Assembly (NCBI GenBank): GCA_028707105.1 | Contig: JAQTUY010000015.1 | Span: 1-19,651, forward strand | Length of the DNA stretch: 19,651 bases | Direction: 5' to 3' | Source: Candidatus Omnitrophota bacterium | GTDB lineage: Bacteria; Omnitrophota; Koll11; Gygaellales; JAQTUY01 | Shown here: positions 6,790 through 14,117 of the stretch, piece by piece | How the letters are laid out: the number at the start of each line of letters is the position of its first letter | Position numbering within the stretch: position 1 is the stretch's first letter | Made by a program: the position numbers and the translations under genes | Notes under the pieces: generated by a model | The model's input: the letters and a program-made list of their open reading frames with translations, nothing else | The model's database searches: none | Told to the model about the DNA's origin: nothing

Positions 6790-6993
6790 ATGCACGTGCC
6801 ATTAGAGAATTTGTTAGATAAATGCGAAGGTTCGGTTTATAAGCTGGTCATTGTGGCCGCCAAAAGGGCCCTGGAACTGGCTGAGGGTATGCCTAAGCTT
6901 ATAGAGGTCAACCCCGCAATAAAACCTTCGACGGTAGCGTTGATGGAGATCGCCGCCGGTAAGGTATTCGTCAAAAAGGCAAAGTCCAAGTGA
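6790..6993 (+). CDS. rpoZ: DNA-directed RNA polymerase omega subunit
   Basis: A 67-residue protein with omega-like features: MHVPLENLLDKCEGSVYKLVIVAAKRALELAEG, followed by NPAIKPSTVALMEIAAGKV. Omega wraps the C-terminus of beta-prime and aids RNA polymerase assembly. It starts 29 bases after gmk behind a good GGAGGAG site, and its position between gmk and coaC is the conserved one. The family is short and variable, but context and the AAKRA and ALMEIAAGK motifs make the call firm. Confidence 0.9.
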   Translation: MHVPLENLLDKCEGSVYKLVIVAAKRALELAEGMPKLIEVNPAIKPSTVALMEIAAGKVFVKKAKSK

Positions 6994-7526
6994 AAAAGAA
7001 GACCGTTGTGCTGGGCGTGACCGCCGGCATCGCGATATATAAGGCTTGCGATATCCTGCGCCGGCTGCAGGATGCCGGATTGGATGTTGTCGTGGTGATG
7101 ACCGAAGAAGCCGCGAAGCTTATTAATCCGATAGTTTTCAGCAGCCTTTCGGGCAACCAGGTTTATAGCGGTTTGTTTGACGCGCCGCAGGAATGGGAGA
7201 TTGGGCATGTCAGTTTAGCCAAGAGGGCGGAGGTGGTCTTAATCGCTCCGGCAACGGCGAACATCATCGGGAAGATTTCCGGCGGCATATGCGACGACCT
7301 GTTGACTTGCGTCGTTTGCGCCACGCGCGCTCCGGTGCTCATCGCCCCGGCGATGAACGAAGCGATGTTTGAAAATAAAGTAGTACAGGAGAATATCAGC
7401 AAGCTAAAAAAGATAGGCTATAAATTCATTGAACCCGGGGTAGGACGGCTTGCCTGCGGCGACGTCGGTAAGGGCTGCTTGGCGGCGGTGGAGACGATAA
7501 TCAAGGAAGTCAAGAAGACTCTTTGA
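6990..7526 (+). CDS. coaC: Phosphopantothenoylcysteine decarboxylase (CoaC domain only)
   Basis: A 178-residue flavoprotein corresponding to the CoaC half of CoaBC. It decarboxylates 4'-phosphopantothenoylcysteine in CoA synthesis using FMN. LGVTAGIAIYKACDILRRL is the FMN-binding start, GHVSLAKRA contains the catalytic His73, PAMNEAMF (120-127) is the substrate-recognition PxMNxxM motif, and GRLACGDVGKGCL carries the active-site Cys156. Most bacteria have a fused CoaBC of about 400 residues; here the frame ends after the CoaC domain and a tRNA gene follows, so CoaB must be encoded elsewhere or be supplied otherwise. The GTG start overlaps the rpoZ stop by four bases. Confidence 0.88.
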   Translation: MKKKTVVLGVTAGIAIYKACDILRRLQDAGLDVVVVMTEEAAKLINPIVFSSLSGNQVYSGLFDAPQEWEIGHVSLAKRAEVVLIAPATANIIGKISGGICDDLLTCVVCATRAPVLIAPAMNEAMFENKVVQENISKLKKIGYKFIEPGVGRLACGDVGKGCLAAVETIIKEVKKTL

Positions 7527-7544
7527 CATAATAAAAAGATTTAT

Positions 7545-7619
7545 GGCGACGTAGCCAAGAGGTAAGGCGACTGTCTGCAAAACAGTTATTCAGCGGTTCG
7601 ATTCCGCTCGTCGCCTCCA
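7545..7619 (+). tRNA. tRNA-Cys (GCA)
   Basis: The acceptor arms GGCGACG (7545-7551) and CGTCGCC (7609-7615) pair fully. The anticodon stem is ACTGT/ACAGT with the loop CTGCAAA, giving anticodon GCA at 7577-7579. The T-loop is TTCGATT. The discriminator is T (U73), as expected for tRNA-Cys, and CCA is encoded (7617-7619). A homing-endonuclease-like gene begins 9 bases downstream. Confidence 0.96.
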
Positions 7620-7627
7620 AAATTATA

Positions 7628-8293
7628 ATGCCCGCTATAAGAAAAGAACTGAAAATTGAAGGACCGAATCTGTGGTATTTGGTTGGGTTGATTACCACAG
7701 ACGGCTGCTTGTCTTCAGATGGCAGGCATATTGATATAACCTCCAAGGATTCCGAATTTCTCGAGACCATTAAAAAGTCAACCGGGATCAGCAATAAAAT
7801 ATGCGCTAAATATAATGGTCAGAAGCAGCGGTATTTTCACATTGTGATTGGGAACAGAAATTTTTATGATTTTCTTTTATCCGTCGGGCTTACCCAAAGA
7901 AAGTCGCTAACATTGGGCGCCCTGATGATACCCGATAAGTATTTTATAGATTTTTTCAGGGGGTTGATTGATGGCGATGGATGCATACGGCGCTGGAGAC
8001 ACCCCTCCAATGGCAGAGAACAGTGGAGCATGAGAATATATTCCGGATCAAGAAATTTTTTAGCGTGGTTGGTCAAGCCCGTCAAGAAATTGTTACTGGT
8101 AAAAGGTAGAATCCATTCCCAAAACGAAGAGAGCACGTGTTTTGTTCTAAAATTCGGTAAAATGGCTGCGAGAATCATCGCGAAGGAATGTTATTATCAA
8201 GGCTGTTTAGGCCTTGAGAGAAAAATAAAATTAGCGCGGGAATGCTGTTTGTCTTCCGTGGGATGGCAGCGTAGTAAAACAGCTCTTAATTAG
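7628..8293 (+). CDS. Two-motif LAGLIDADG homing endonuclease
   Basis: A 221-residue protein with two LAGLIDADG helices, LVGLITTDG (18-26) and FRGLIDGDG (110-118), so it should act as a monomer with a pseudo-twofold fold. Asp25 and Asp117 occupy the metal-binding catalytic positions, so the active site appears intact. The C-terminal half contains MRIYSGSRNFLAWL and ends in KIKLARECCL, features common in free-standing enzymes of this class. The gene starts 9 bases after tRNA-Cys and ends 10 bases before tRNA-Leu. No ribosome binding site is visible and the composition is more AT-rich than the neighbouring housekeeping genes, consistent with a mobile gene inserted into a tRNA cluster. Its cleavage site is unknown; a neighbouring tRNA gene is a reasonable guess. 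Confidence 0.88.
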   Translation: MPAIRKELKIEGPNLWYLVGLITTDGCLSSDGRHIDITSKDSEFLETIKKSTGISNKICAKYNGQKQRYFHIVIGNRNFYDFLLSVGLTQRKSLTLGALMIPDKYFIDFFRGLIDGDGCIRRWRHPSNGREQWSMRIYSGSRNFLAWLVKPVKKLLLVKGRIHSQNEESTCFVLKFGKMAARIIAKECYYQGCLGLERKIKLARECCLSSVGWQRSKTALN

Positions 8294-8303
8294 AAGATTG
8301 CTT

Positions 8304-8387
8304 GCCGGGATGTCGGAACTGGCAGACGATGCGGACTTAAAATCCGCCGCTCGTAAGAGTGTGAGGGTTCAAATCCCTCTCCCGGCA
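8304..8387 (+). tRNA. tRNA-Leu (TAA)
   Basis: An 84-base class II tRNA with a long variable arm. The acceptor arms GCCGGGA (8304-8310) and TCCCGGC (8380-8386) pair fully and the discriminator is A, as for leucine. The anticodon stem is GCGGA/TCCGC with the loop CTTAAAA, giving TAA at 8338-8340. The T-arm is GAGGG TTCAAAT CCCTC. No CCA is encoded (the next bases are TTA), unlike the tRNA genes on either side. Confidence 0.95.
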
Positions 8388-8396
8388 TTAAATTCA

Positions 8397-8473
8397 GGGC
8401 CCATAGCTCAGTTGGTTAGAGCGTCACATTGACATTGTGAAGGTCAGAGGTTCGAGCCCCCTTGGGCCCACCA
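8397..8473 (+). tRNA. tRNA-Val (GAC)
   Basis: The acceptor arms GGGCCCA and TGGGCCC pair fully, the discriminator is A, and CCA is encoded (8471-8473). The D-arm is GCTC/GAGC. The anticodon stem is TCACA/TGTGA with the loop TTGACAT, giving GAC at 8431-8433. The T-loop is TTCGAGC; the T-stem AGAGG/CCCCT has one A-C mismatch in the middle (8448 opposite 8460). It lies just upstream of thrS. Confidence 0.93.
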
Positions 8474-8488
8474 TTTTTATAGCATGCG

Positions 8489-8507
8489 CTTTTTTGCGCG
8501 AAAAAAG
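8489..8507 (+). promoter_or_regulatory. Hairpin covering the thrS ribosome binding site
   Basis: CTTTTTT (8489-8495) can pair with AAAAAAG (8501-8507) around a GCGCG loop, partly hiding the AAGGA ahead of the thrS ATG. An alternative pairing, GCGC (8486-8489) with GCGC (8496-8499) around the T-run, would exclude the first and free the site. This may be a small translational switch, but it is short and could be chance. Confidence 0.35.
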
Positions 8508-8511
8508 GACT

Positions 8512-10251
8512 ATGGAATTAGATATATTACGGCACTCATGTTCTCACGTTTTAGCGCAGGCCGTGAAAAAACTCTGGCCTGATGTTTTGCTCGCGATCGG
8601 ACCCTCGATCGAGGACGGCTTTTATTACGACTTCGATAAAAAAGAGCCGTTTACCGATGAAGACTTGGCGAGCATCGAGAACGAGATGCGCCAGATCATC
8701 AAAAGAAATGAGCCTTTCATTCGCCAGGAGATGACTAAGGGCGAAGCAAAGGCGCTATTTGAAAAATTGGGCGAGAATTATAAGCTCGAGCTTATCCGCG
8801 ATATCCCCGACGAGAAAGTTTCGATTTATAAGACCGGAGGGGATTTTTTGGATCTCTGCCGCGGGCCACACATAGAGTCGACAGGCCAGATCAAGGCGTT
8901 TAAATTATTGTCGGTTGCCGGAGCTTACTGGCACGGGATTGAGACTAACCCGATGCTCCAAAGGATCTACGGCACGGCTTTTGAAAGCGTAAAGGAATTA
9001 GAAGAATACCTCAAGAATCTGGAAGAGGCCAAGAAGCGCGACCACCGTAAGCTCGGGCCTCAACTGGGATATTTTGATATGTATCAGGAGGAGGCCGGAG
9101 CCGGGCTTGTCTTTTATCATCCCAAAGGCGCGCTCCTTCGTAAGTTCCTGGAGGATTACGAAAAAGACGAGCACTTAAAACGCGGCTATCAGTTGGTGAT
9201 TACCCCAAATATAATGCAGGAGGGGCTCTGGCATACTTCGGGCCATTACGATTATTACCGCCAGAATATGTATGGAGTCAGCACTTTTGCGGAGGACCCA
9301 TCCGAGGCGCAGAAATTCATCTTAAAGCCGATGAATTGCCCTGGGCATATTTTGATATATAAATCCAAGAGCCACAGCTACAAGGAATTGCCGATCCGTT
9401 ATTTTGAGCTGGGCACGGTTTACCGCTATGAAAAGGCGGGCGTTTTGCACGGGCTTTTGCGGGTGCGCGGGTTTACCCAGGATGACGCGCATATATTCTG
9501 CCTGCCGGAACAGCTAAAAACGGAGATAAAAGGCATTATCGATTTTGTCTTTGATACCATGAAGGTTTTTGGATTTAATGACGTGGGAATTGAATTAAGC
9601 ACCCGTCCGGAAAAATCCATCGGCAGCGATGAAGATTGGCAGAGGGCTACGGACGCGCTGGAAGAATCACTGAAAGAAAAGGGCCTCCAGTATGAGATTA
9701 ACGCCGGCGACGGCGCTTTTTACGGGCCCAAGATCGATATTAAATTAAAGGACGCCCTGAACAGGAAATGGCAGTGCGCCACGATCCAGTGCGACTTTGC
9801 CCTTCCGCAGAGATTTAATCTCGCGTATGTTGACAGCGACGGCAAAGAAAAGCAGCCGATCATGCTTCACCGCGTCCTGCTCGGCAGTCTTGAGCGTTTT
9901 ATGGGGGCCTTGCTTGAGCAATACAAGGGGGCTCTTCCGGTCTGGCTTTCTCCGGTGCAGGTTGTGGTGATACCGGTCAAAGAGCAGGTCTATGAATACG
10001 CGGCCAGGATAAAAGAGCGCATGGATAAAGAGGGCCTGCGCGCGCAGGTAGATGACCGCAACGAGACATTGGGAAAGAGGATCCGCGAGGCTGAAGTGCA
10101 AAAAAGCCCGTATATCCTGGTGCTCGGCGAGCGCGAGGCGCAAGCCGGGACTGTGGCGGTGAGAAAAAGAGGAGAGGGTGATAAGGGAGCAATGGCCCTC
10201 GATGAATTTATAGATAAGATAAAGGATGAAATAACCAAAAAGACAACATAG
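8512..10251 (+). CDS. thrS: Threonyl-tRNA synthetase (without TGS domain)
   Basis: A 579-residue ThrRS that charges tRNA-Thr. It begins directly with the editing domain: HSCSH (8-12) and CRGPH (116-120) supply the HxxxH and Cys/His residues used to remove mischarged serine. The class II catalytic core follows, with MNCPGH (Cys276), TQDDAH (His327) and MLHRVLLGSLERF (His453) supplying the zinc ligands; motif 2 is RYFELGTVYRYEKAG. The anticodon-binding domain is at the end. The N-terminal TGS domain of the common form (about 60 residues) is missing, because tRNA-Val lies just upstream. I chose the ATG at 8512, since longer in-frame starts would run through the tRNA. It heads the conserved thrS-infC-rpmI-rplT group. 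Confidence 0.95.
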   Translation: MELDILRHSCSHVLAQAVKKLWPDVLLAIGPSIEDGFYYDFDKKEPFTDEDLASIENEMRQIIKRNEPFIRQEMTKGEAKALFEKLGENYKLELIRDIPDEKVSIYKTGGDFLDLCRGPHIESTGQIKAFKLLSVAGAYWHGIETNPMLQRIYGTAFESVKELEEYLKNLEEAKKRDHRKLGPQLGYFDMYQEEAGAGLVFYHPKGALLRKFLEDYEKDEHLKRGYQLVITPNIMQEGLWHTSGHYDYYRQNMYGVSTFAEDPSEAQKFILKPMNCPGHILIYKSKSHSYKELPIRYFELGTVYRYEKAGVLHGLLRVRGFTQDDAHIFCLPEQLKTEIKGIIDFVFDTMKVFGFNDVGIELSTRPEKSIGSDEDWQRATDALEESLKEKGLQYEINAGDGAFYGPKIDIKLKDALNRKWQCATIQCDFALPQRFNLAYVDSDGKEKQPIMLHRVLLGSLERFMGALLEQYKGALPVWLSPVQVVVIPVKEQVYEYAARIKERMDKEGLRAQVDDRNETLGKRIREAEVQKSPYILVLGEREAQAGTVAVRKRGEGDKGAMALDEFIDKIKDEITKKTT

Positions 10252-10261
10252 GGCTTGATCG

Positions 10262-10286
10262 CTTGCCGGATCGTAGCGCGGGCAAG
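10262..10286 (+). promoter_or_regulatory. Hairpin in the thrS-infC spacer
   Basis: CTTGCC (10262-10267) pairs with GGCAAG (10281-10286), followed by TTTGATG. It lies in the short leader before infC, just after the thrS stop. The T-run is too short for a confident terminator. It could be an attenuator or a processing site; leaders of infC operons are often regulated. Confidence 0.4.
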
Positions 10287-10311
10287 TTTGATGCCCATGG
10301 GTGTCGAAAAC

Positions 10312-10327
10312 AGGAGGTGCGGCAATT
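10312..10327 (+). promoter_or_regulatory. Shine-Dalgarno and AUU start of infC
   Basis: AGGAGG (10312-10317) is followed after seven bases by ATT (10325-10327) and AAAAGG. In E. coli infC also starts with AUU behind a strong ribosome binding site, and this rare codon lets IF3 repress its own translation. An in-frame GTG at 10301 would place the Shine-Dalgarno sequence inside the coding region and has no good site of its own, so AUU is the better start. Confidence 0.8.
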
Positions 10328-10837
10328 AAAAGGTTTATCCGTATAAACGACAAGATTCGTGTTCCGCAGGTGCGCCTTATCGGTAAAGACGGCGAGCAGT
10401 TAGGGGTTGTTTCGATACAAAAGGCTTTGGAACTGAGCGACCAGGCGGAACTTGACCTGGTAGAAGTAGCTCCTCAGGCGGATCCTCCGGTGTGCCGGAT
10501 AATGGATTTCAGCAAATTCAAATACGACCAGGAGAAGAAAGAGCGCCAGGCCAAGAAACACCAGAAGATGAGCCACCTTAAGGAGATACGCGTTAAACCT
10601 AACATCTCCGAGCACGATTATCAGATAAAGTTAAAACAGACCATAAGTTTTTTACAGAAGAAGGACAAGATCAAGATAAGCCTGATGTTCCGCGGCAGGC
10701 AATTTGAACATATGGAATTGGGCCGGAAGATCATTGACAGGTTCGTCGCCGACACCCAGAACGAAGGATTACTGGAGAAGGAACCGATGTTAGAAGGCCG
10801 GATCATCACGATGATAGTATCTCCCAAGGCCGTATAA
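10325..10837 (+). CDS. infC: Translation initiation factor IF-3
   Basis: A 170-residue IF-3 from the AUU start. It begins [19 protein letters not shown], the conserved N-terminal domain, continues with [26 protein letters not shown], then the lysine-rich linker helix and the C-terminal domain with [14 protein letters not shown] and [18 protein letters not shown]-3 binds the 30S subunit, keeps it apart from the 50S and checks start-codon pairing. The length matches the family (about 170-180). An alternative GTG start at 10301 would add eight residues not typical of IF-3. With thrS upstream and rpmI and rplT downstream this is the classical operon; self-repression through the AUU start is expected. 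Confidence 0.95.
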   Translation: MKRFIRINDKIRVPQVRLIGKDGEQLGVVSIQKALELSDQAELDLVEVAPQADPPVCRIMDFSKFKYDQEKKERQAKKHQKMSHLKEIRVKPNISEHDYQIKLKQTISFLQKKDKIKISLMFRGRQFEHMELGRKIIDRFVADTQNEGLLEKEPMLEGRIITMIVSPKAV

Positions 10838-10856
10838 TTTAAGAAACGAGGAGAAT

Positions 10857-11066
10857 ATGGGAAAGCTCAAACTAAAGACACATAAGGGGACCGCTAAAAG
10901 GTTCAGACTGACCAAGACGGGCAAGATCAAGCACGGCACCAGCGGCAAGAGTCATCTTTTGACCAGTAAGGAATCCGGCCGAAAGAGGGGCATGCGCCAG
11001 CCGGGCAGCATAGAGCAGATGAAGAGCAGGCAAGACCTTAAGAGGTTATTGCCGTACGGTAATTAA
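10857..11066 (+). CDS. rpmI: 50S ribosomal protein L35
   Basis: A 69-residue basic protein with the L35 pattern: [23 protein letters not shown] (residues 4-26), then [18 protein letters not shown], with a C-terminal RLLPYGN. L35 belongs to the large ribosomal subunit. It follows infC by 19 bases behind the ribosome binding site GAGGAG, and rplT follows 11 bases later, the standard order in which L20 often represses the operon. Confidence 0.95.
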   Translation: MGKLKLKTHKGTAKRFRLTKTGKIKHGTSGKSHLLTSKESGRKRGMRQPGSIEQMKSRQDLKRLLPYGN

Positions 11067-11077
11067 GGAGAAAAGAA

Positions 11078-11425
11078 ATGCCTAAGATCAAACACAGCGT
11101 AGCAACGCACAAAAGAAAGAAGAAGACATTAAAAGCAGCCAAAGGTTACTGGGGAGACAGAAGCAAGCAATTCCAGCAGGCGCGCCGCGCCTTATTGCAC
11201 GCCCTGACCTATGCCTATCGCGACCGGAAGGTCAGAAAGAGAGACTTCAGGGCTTTATGGATCGCCCGTATCAACGCGGCTTGCCGCGCCGAAGGGCTTA
11301 CTTACAGCAAGCTTATCAACGGCCTGAAGAAATCCAAGGTCTTGTTGGACAGGAAGATGCTTGCCGATATAGCAGTGAGGGACATGGCTGTTTTTAAGAA
11401 GTTGTTGGAGATAGCTAAAGGGTAG
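11078..11425 (+). CDS. rplT: 50S ribosomal protein L20
   Basis: A 115-residue L20 with the hallmark start [20 protein letters not shown], the long basic helix, and [26 protein letters not shown]. The C-terminal part includes [29 protein letters not shown]20 is needed for early assembly of the large subunit and, in several bacteria, represses its own operon by binding leader or intergenic RNA. The start follows AAGGAG with good spacing. A hairpin-rich spacer of about 140 bases follows. Confidence 0.96.
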   Translation: MPKIKHSVATHKRKKKTLKAAKGYWGDRSKQFQQARRALLHALTYAYRDRKVRKRDFRALWIARINAACRAEGLTYSKLINGLKKSKVLLDRKMLADIAVRDMAVFKKLLEIAKG

Positions 11426-11439
11426 GGCCGCGCAACTAA

Positions 11440-11541
11440 ATCCCGTCCTTTATTACTTGAGCATTTTATCAGAAAGGCCGGGATAAATTCGCAGACGGCC
11501 TTCGGCCTATGATTTACGTCGCTATCGCTTCCGTAAATCAT
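11440..11541. repeat. Three hairpins in the spacer after rplT
   Basis: ATCCCGTCCTTT (11440-11451) pairs with AAAGGCCGGGAT (11473-11484) apart from one mismatch. GGCC (11497-11500) pairs with GGCC (11504-11507). ATGATTTACG (11509-11518) pairs perfectly with CGTAAATCAT (11532-11541), whose loop is itself partly symmetric (CGCTATCGC). None is followed by a T-run, so a normal intrinsic terminator is not supported. The group may end or stabilise the rplT mRNA or be a repetitive extragenic element. Confidence 0.6.
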
Positions 11542-11566
11542 CCGCTCATTTAAGGAGGTTCTGAAG

Positions 11567-12379
11567 GTGAAAACAAGAATATGGGTCATATTGATCATAG
11601 CCTTGGTATGCGCCGCGGTGGTTGTTTTTTTGACTCTGAATATCAAGAGTAAGATCACCAATCTCTCCGAGAGGTCTGAGAGCCAGACTGAGCTTGTGAA
11701 TTTAGCCAAGAGCTTCGAAGAAAAGGGTAATATCAAGGAAGCCAAGGCTTCTTACAAGCAATTGATCGCCGATTTTCCCGGCGCGCAGTCGGTTACTGCC
11801 TGGCAGAAGAAGGTCGAAGATCTCAATATTAAACTCTTGTTTTCTCCTGTCGTGACCAAGGAATGCGTCTTGTATGAGGTAAAGCCGGGGGACAGCCTGT
11901 ATAAAATAGCCAAACAGCTTGGCACCACCGTTGAATTAATAAAAGTAAGCAATAATTTAAAAAACGATAAGATCATAGTAGGAAAAAAGATCAAGGTCTG
12001 GAACCAGCCTTTTAATATCTACGTCAGCAAATCCCAGAACATCCTGCTTTTAAAGTCGGGGGATGAAGTTTTAAAAACCTACATCGTCGCCACGGGACTA
12101 AATAACTCCACTCCTGTGGGCACCTTCAAAATAACCACCAAACTCGCCAATCCCACATGGTTTAAGGCCGGAGCCATTGTGCCGCCAGGAAGCCCCGAGA
12201 ACATCCTGGGGACGCGGTGGCTGGGCCTGGAGATAGCCAGTTACGGTATCCATGGGACCACCGATCCTTCGACTTTAGGCCAGCAGGTCACCGCGGGCTG
12301 CGTGCGCATGGCAAACCCGGACGTGGAAGAATTATACACCATCGTCCCTTCGGGCACCGAAGTCACCATTGTCGACTAA
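11567..12379 (+). CDS. Membrane-anchored LysM/L,D-transpeptidase
   Basis: A 270-residue envelope protein. Residues 5-24 form an N-terminal membrane anchor. A short helical, TPR-like stretch follows (about 45-85), then a LysM domain (YEVKPGDSLYKIAKQLGT to about 145) that binds peptidoglycan. The YkuD-type catalytic domain (about 149-269) carries His229 in IHGTTDPSTLG and the nucleophile Cys245 in TAGCVRM. These enzymes make 3-3 cross-links or attach proteins to peptidoglycan. Thr replaces the usual Ser two positions before the glycine-cysteine pair, a conservative change, so activity is likely. The start is a GTG eight bases after a strong AGGAGG (11553-11558). It acts in the periplasm, and accA follows after 15 bases. 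Confidence 0.88.
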   Translation: MKTRIWVILIIALVCAAVVVFLTLNIKSKITNLSERSESQTELVNLAKSFEEKGNIKEAKASYKQLIADFPGAQSVTAWQKKVEDLNIKLLFSPVVTKECVLYEVKPGDSLYKIAKQLGTTVELIKVSNNLKNDKIIVGKKIKVWNQPFNIYVSKSQNILLLKSGDEVLKTYIVATGLNNSTPVGTFKITTKLANPTWFKAGAIVPPGSPENILGTRWLGLEIASYGIHGTTDPSTLGQQVTAGCVRMANPDVEELYTIVPSGTEVTIVD

Positions 12380-12394
12380 CCAGGGCCACATATT

Positions 12395-13342
12395 ATGCAC
12401 GGATTAGATTTTGAGAAGCCTATATTAGAGCTGGAGAGGAAAGTCCAGGAATTAAAGGCCTATTCTTCCGAAAAGAAAATGGACCTTTCTTCGGAGATCA
12501 AGCGCCTGGAAGAAAAGCTCGAAAAATTAAAGAGCCAGACTTACCAGGGGCTTTCTCCCTGGCACAGGGTCCAGCTCGCCCGGCATCCCCAGCGTCCCTA
12601 TACCCTGGATTATATCGGGATGATCATGACCGATTTCGTGGAACTGCACGGGGACAGGCTGTTTGCCGACGATAAAGCCATGATCTGCGGCCTGGCCAAG
12701 ATCGACGGCGTCAAGATAATGGTCATGGGGCACCAGAAGGGCCGCAGCACTAAAGAGAATATAATGCGTAATTTCGGCTGCGCGCATCCGGAAGGATACC
12801 GCAAGGCTTTAAGGCTGATGCAGATGGCGGAGAAGTATGACATCCCGGTAGTCGCGCTTATCGATACGCCCGGAGCTTATCCGGGCATAGGAGCGGAAGA
12901 GAGGGGCCAGGCTCAGGCGATCGCTTTAAACTTAAGAGAAATGGGCCAGATAAAAACGCCCATTATTTCAGTGGTAATAGGCGAGGGGGGAAGCGGCGGA
13001 GCCCTGGGTGTAGGCGTAACCGACAGGATCCTGGTTTTTGAGAACGCGTACTATTCCGTTATCTCTCCCGAAGGATGCGCCGCGATACTCTGGAAGGACA
13101 GCAGCAAGGCTAACGAAGCAGCCAGCGTTTTAAAACTGACAGCTCAGGACCTGCTGGAGCTGGGGATCATCGATGAAATAATCCCCGAGCCGTTGGGAGG
13201 AGCGCATCGTGACCCGCAGAAAACAGCGGCTGCCTTAAAAGAGTCCCTTAAGAAGAACCTGGCCGAACTGGCGCAGTTGAGCAAGGATAAGCTTTTAAAG
13301 CTAAGGTATGAGAAATTCAGGAAAATGGGTGTAGTCGGATGA
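12395..13342 (+). CDS. accA: Acetyl-CoA carboxylase carboxyltransferase subunit alpha
   Basis: A 315-residue AccA. With AccD it transfers carboxyl from biotin to acetyl-CoA, giving malonyl-CoA for fatty acid synthesis. The N-terminal charged helices (about 8-48) are typical. [22 protein letters not shown], the FVELHGDR segment, [26 protein letters not shown] and [15 protein letters not shown] mark the carboxyltransferase fold, and [17 protein letters not shown] follows. The length is normal. accD is not in the window. It overlaps the PadR-like gene by four bases (ATGA), the first of a run of close junctions reaching the giant signalling gene. Confidence 0.95.
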   Translation: MHGLDFEKPILELERKVQELKAYSSEKKMDLSSEIKRLEEKLEKLKSQTYQGLSPWHRVQLARHPQRPYTLDYIGMIMTDFVELHGDRLFADDKAMICGLAKIDGVKIMVMGHQKGRSTKENIMRNFGCAHPEGYRKALRLMQMAEKYDIPVVALIDTPGAYPGIGAEERGQAQAIALNLREMGQIKTPIISVVIGEGGSGGALGVGVTDRILVFENAYYSVISPEGCAAILWKDSSKANEAASVLKLTAQDLLELGIIDEIIPEPLGGAHRDPQKTAAALKESLKKNLAELAQLSKDKLLKLRYEKFRKMGVVG

Positions 13343-13848
13343 TCGAGCAGGAACTTTTGATATTGGGCTTGCTTAAAGAAAACCCGAAGCACGGATACGA
13401 GCTGAAAAAAGAGATCCTTGCTTTATTCGCCGGGATAGACGCGCAGTCGATATACTATCCTTTGAAAATAATGGAGAAGCAGGGGCTGGTCGTCAAGAAG
13501 GCGGCTAAGGAAGGCCGCAGGCCGCAGCGTTTCGTGTATCATCTTACCCCCAAAGGGGAAGGCAAGTTCCAGGAGCTTTTGACAAGCAGTTTTTTAAATT
13601 TCAAGCGCCCGCAATTCAGCCTGGACACGAGCCTTTATTTTCTGGATTATATGGAGCCGGGAGTGGCCAAGCGCCGCCTGCGCGCGCGGATGCTGCTTTT
13701 AGACAGGTTGATGAAGGGCCTGCGCCAGACAATAGATAACCTGGGAAACAAGAAATCGCCGTCCTTGGTACATATATTGGAGCATAACCTGCGCATGGTT
13801 GAGACTGAATCCGTGTTCCTGGGCAAGCTGGTAAAGGAGTTGTTATGA
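13339..13848 (+). CDS. PadR-like transcriptional regulator
   Basis: A 169-residue protein with an N-terminal winged helix-turn-helix of PadR type: [21 protein letters not shown] (6-26), [17 protein letters not shown] and the wing [21 protein letters not shown]. PadR proteins bind DNA as dimers and usually respond to small molecules. The C-terminal part (about 95-169) is helical, with many Leu and Arg, as in the PadR dimerisation region. It overlaps accA and the next gene by four bases each. The target is unknown; an operator near its own operon would be the first guess, but none was seen. Confidence 0.8.
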   Translation: MIEQELLILGLLKENPKHGYELKKEILALFAGIDAQSIYYPLKIMEKQGLVVKKAAKEGRRPQRFVYHLTPKGEGKFQELLTSSFLNFKRPQFSLDTSLYFLDYMEPGVAKRRLRARMLLLDRLMKGLRQTIDNLGNKKSPSLVHILEHNLRMVETESVFLGKLVKELL

Positions 13849-14117
13849 GGATCCTCCTTTTCCGCGGTAATAAAGGCGTTGCCGGCGTGATAGAGTTGTT
13901 GCTGGGCGTGTTGATCATGGGAGGGCTGGTTTACATCGCGTTGAATATTTATTTTAAGCAGGGAATAATAAGCGGCCCGTCAAGCGGCACGGTATCGTCC
14001 ACAGGCGCGGATGTCTCTAATCGTAAGACGGCAATAGACAACGCCAAGCAAAACGTGGAAGAACTCAACAAGCGTATTAACGAACAGAATAAACAACTAG
14101 AGATCCTGGAGCATTAA
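13845..14117 (+). CDS. Small membrane protein with C-terminal coiled coil
   Basis: A 90-residue protein of unknown function. A short basic N-terminus ([11 protein letters not shown]) is followed by a hydrophobic helix (about 13-36), a Ser/Gly-rich linker (40-60) and a charged coiled-coil segment (62-88, KQNVEELNKRINEQNKQLEIL). The segment NKGVAGVIELLLGVLIMGG resembles a type IV pilin or pseudopilin start, but the glutamate is one position further from the glycine than in classical pilins, and the protein is very short. More simply it is a single-pass anchor with a coiled coil. Its ATG overlaps the PadR-like stop by four bases, and the next gene starts immediately after its TAA. Confidence 0.7.
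   Translation: MRILLFRGNKGVAGVIELLLGVLIMGGLVYIALNIYFKQGIISGPSSGTVSSTGADVSNRKTAIDNAKQNVEELNKRINEQNKQLEILEH

Noticed and set aside
7523..7545. TTGACA just before tRNA-Cys as a promoter
   Set aside because: There is no suitable -10 element at the right spacing before the tRNA start; it overlaps the end of coaC and may be chance.
8437..8511. A longer thrS start inside the tRNA-Val gene
   Set aside because: It would translate through the 3' part of a well-formed tRNA, and the ATG at 8512 begins exactly where the ThrRS editing domain starts.
9745..10353. A 202-residue minus-strand frame over thrS
   Set aside because: It is antisense to the conserved ThrRS catalytic and anticodon-binding region and has no recognisable domain.
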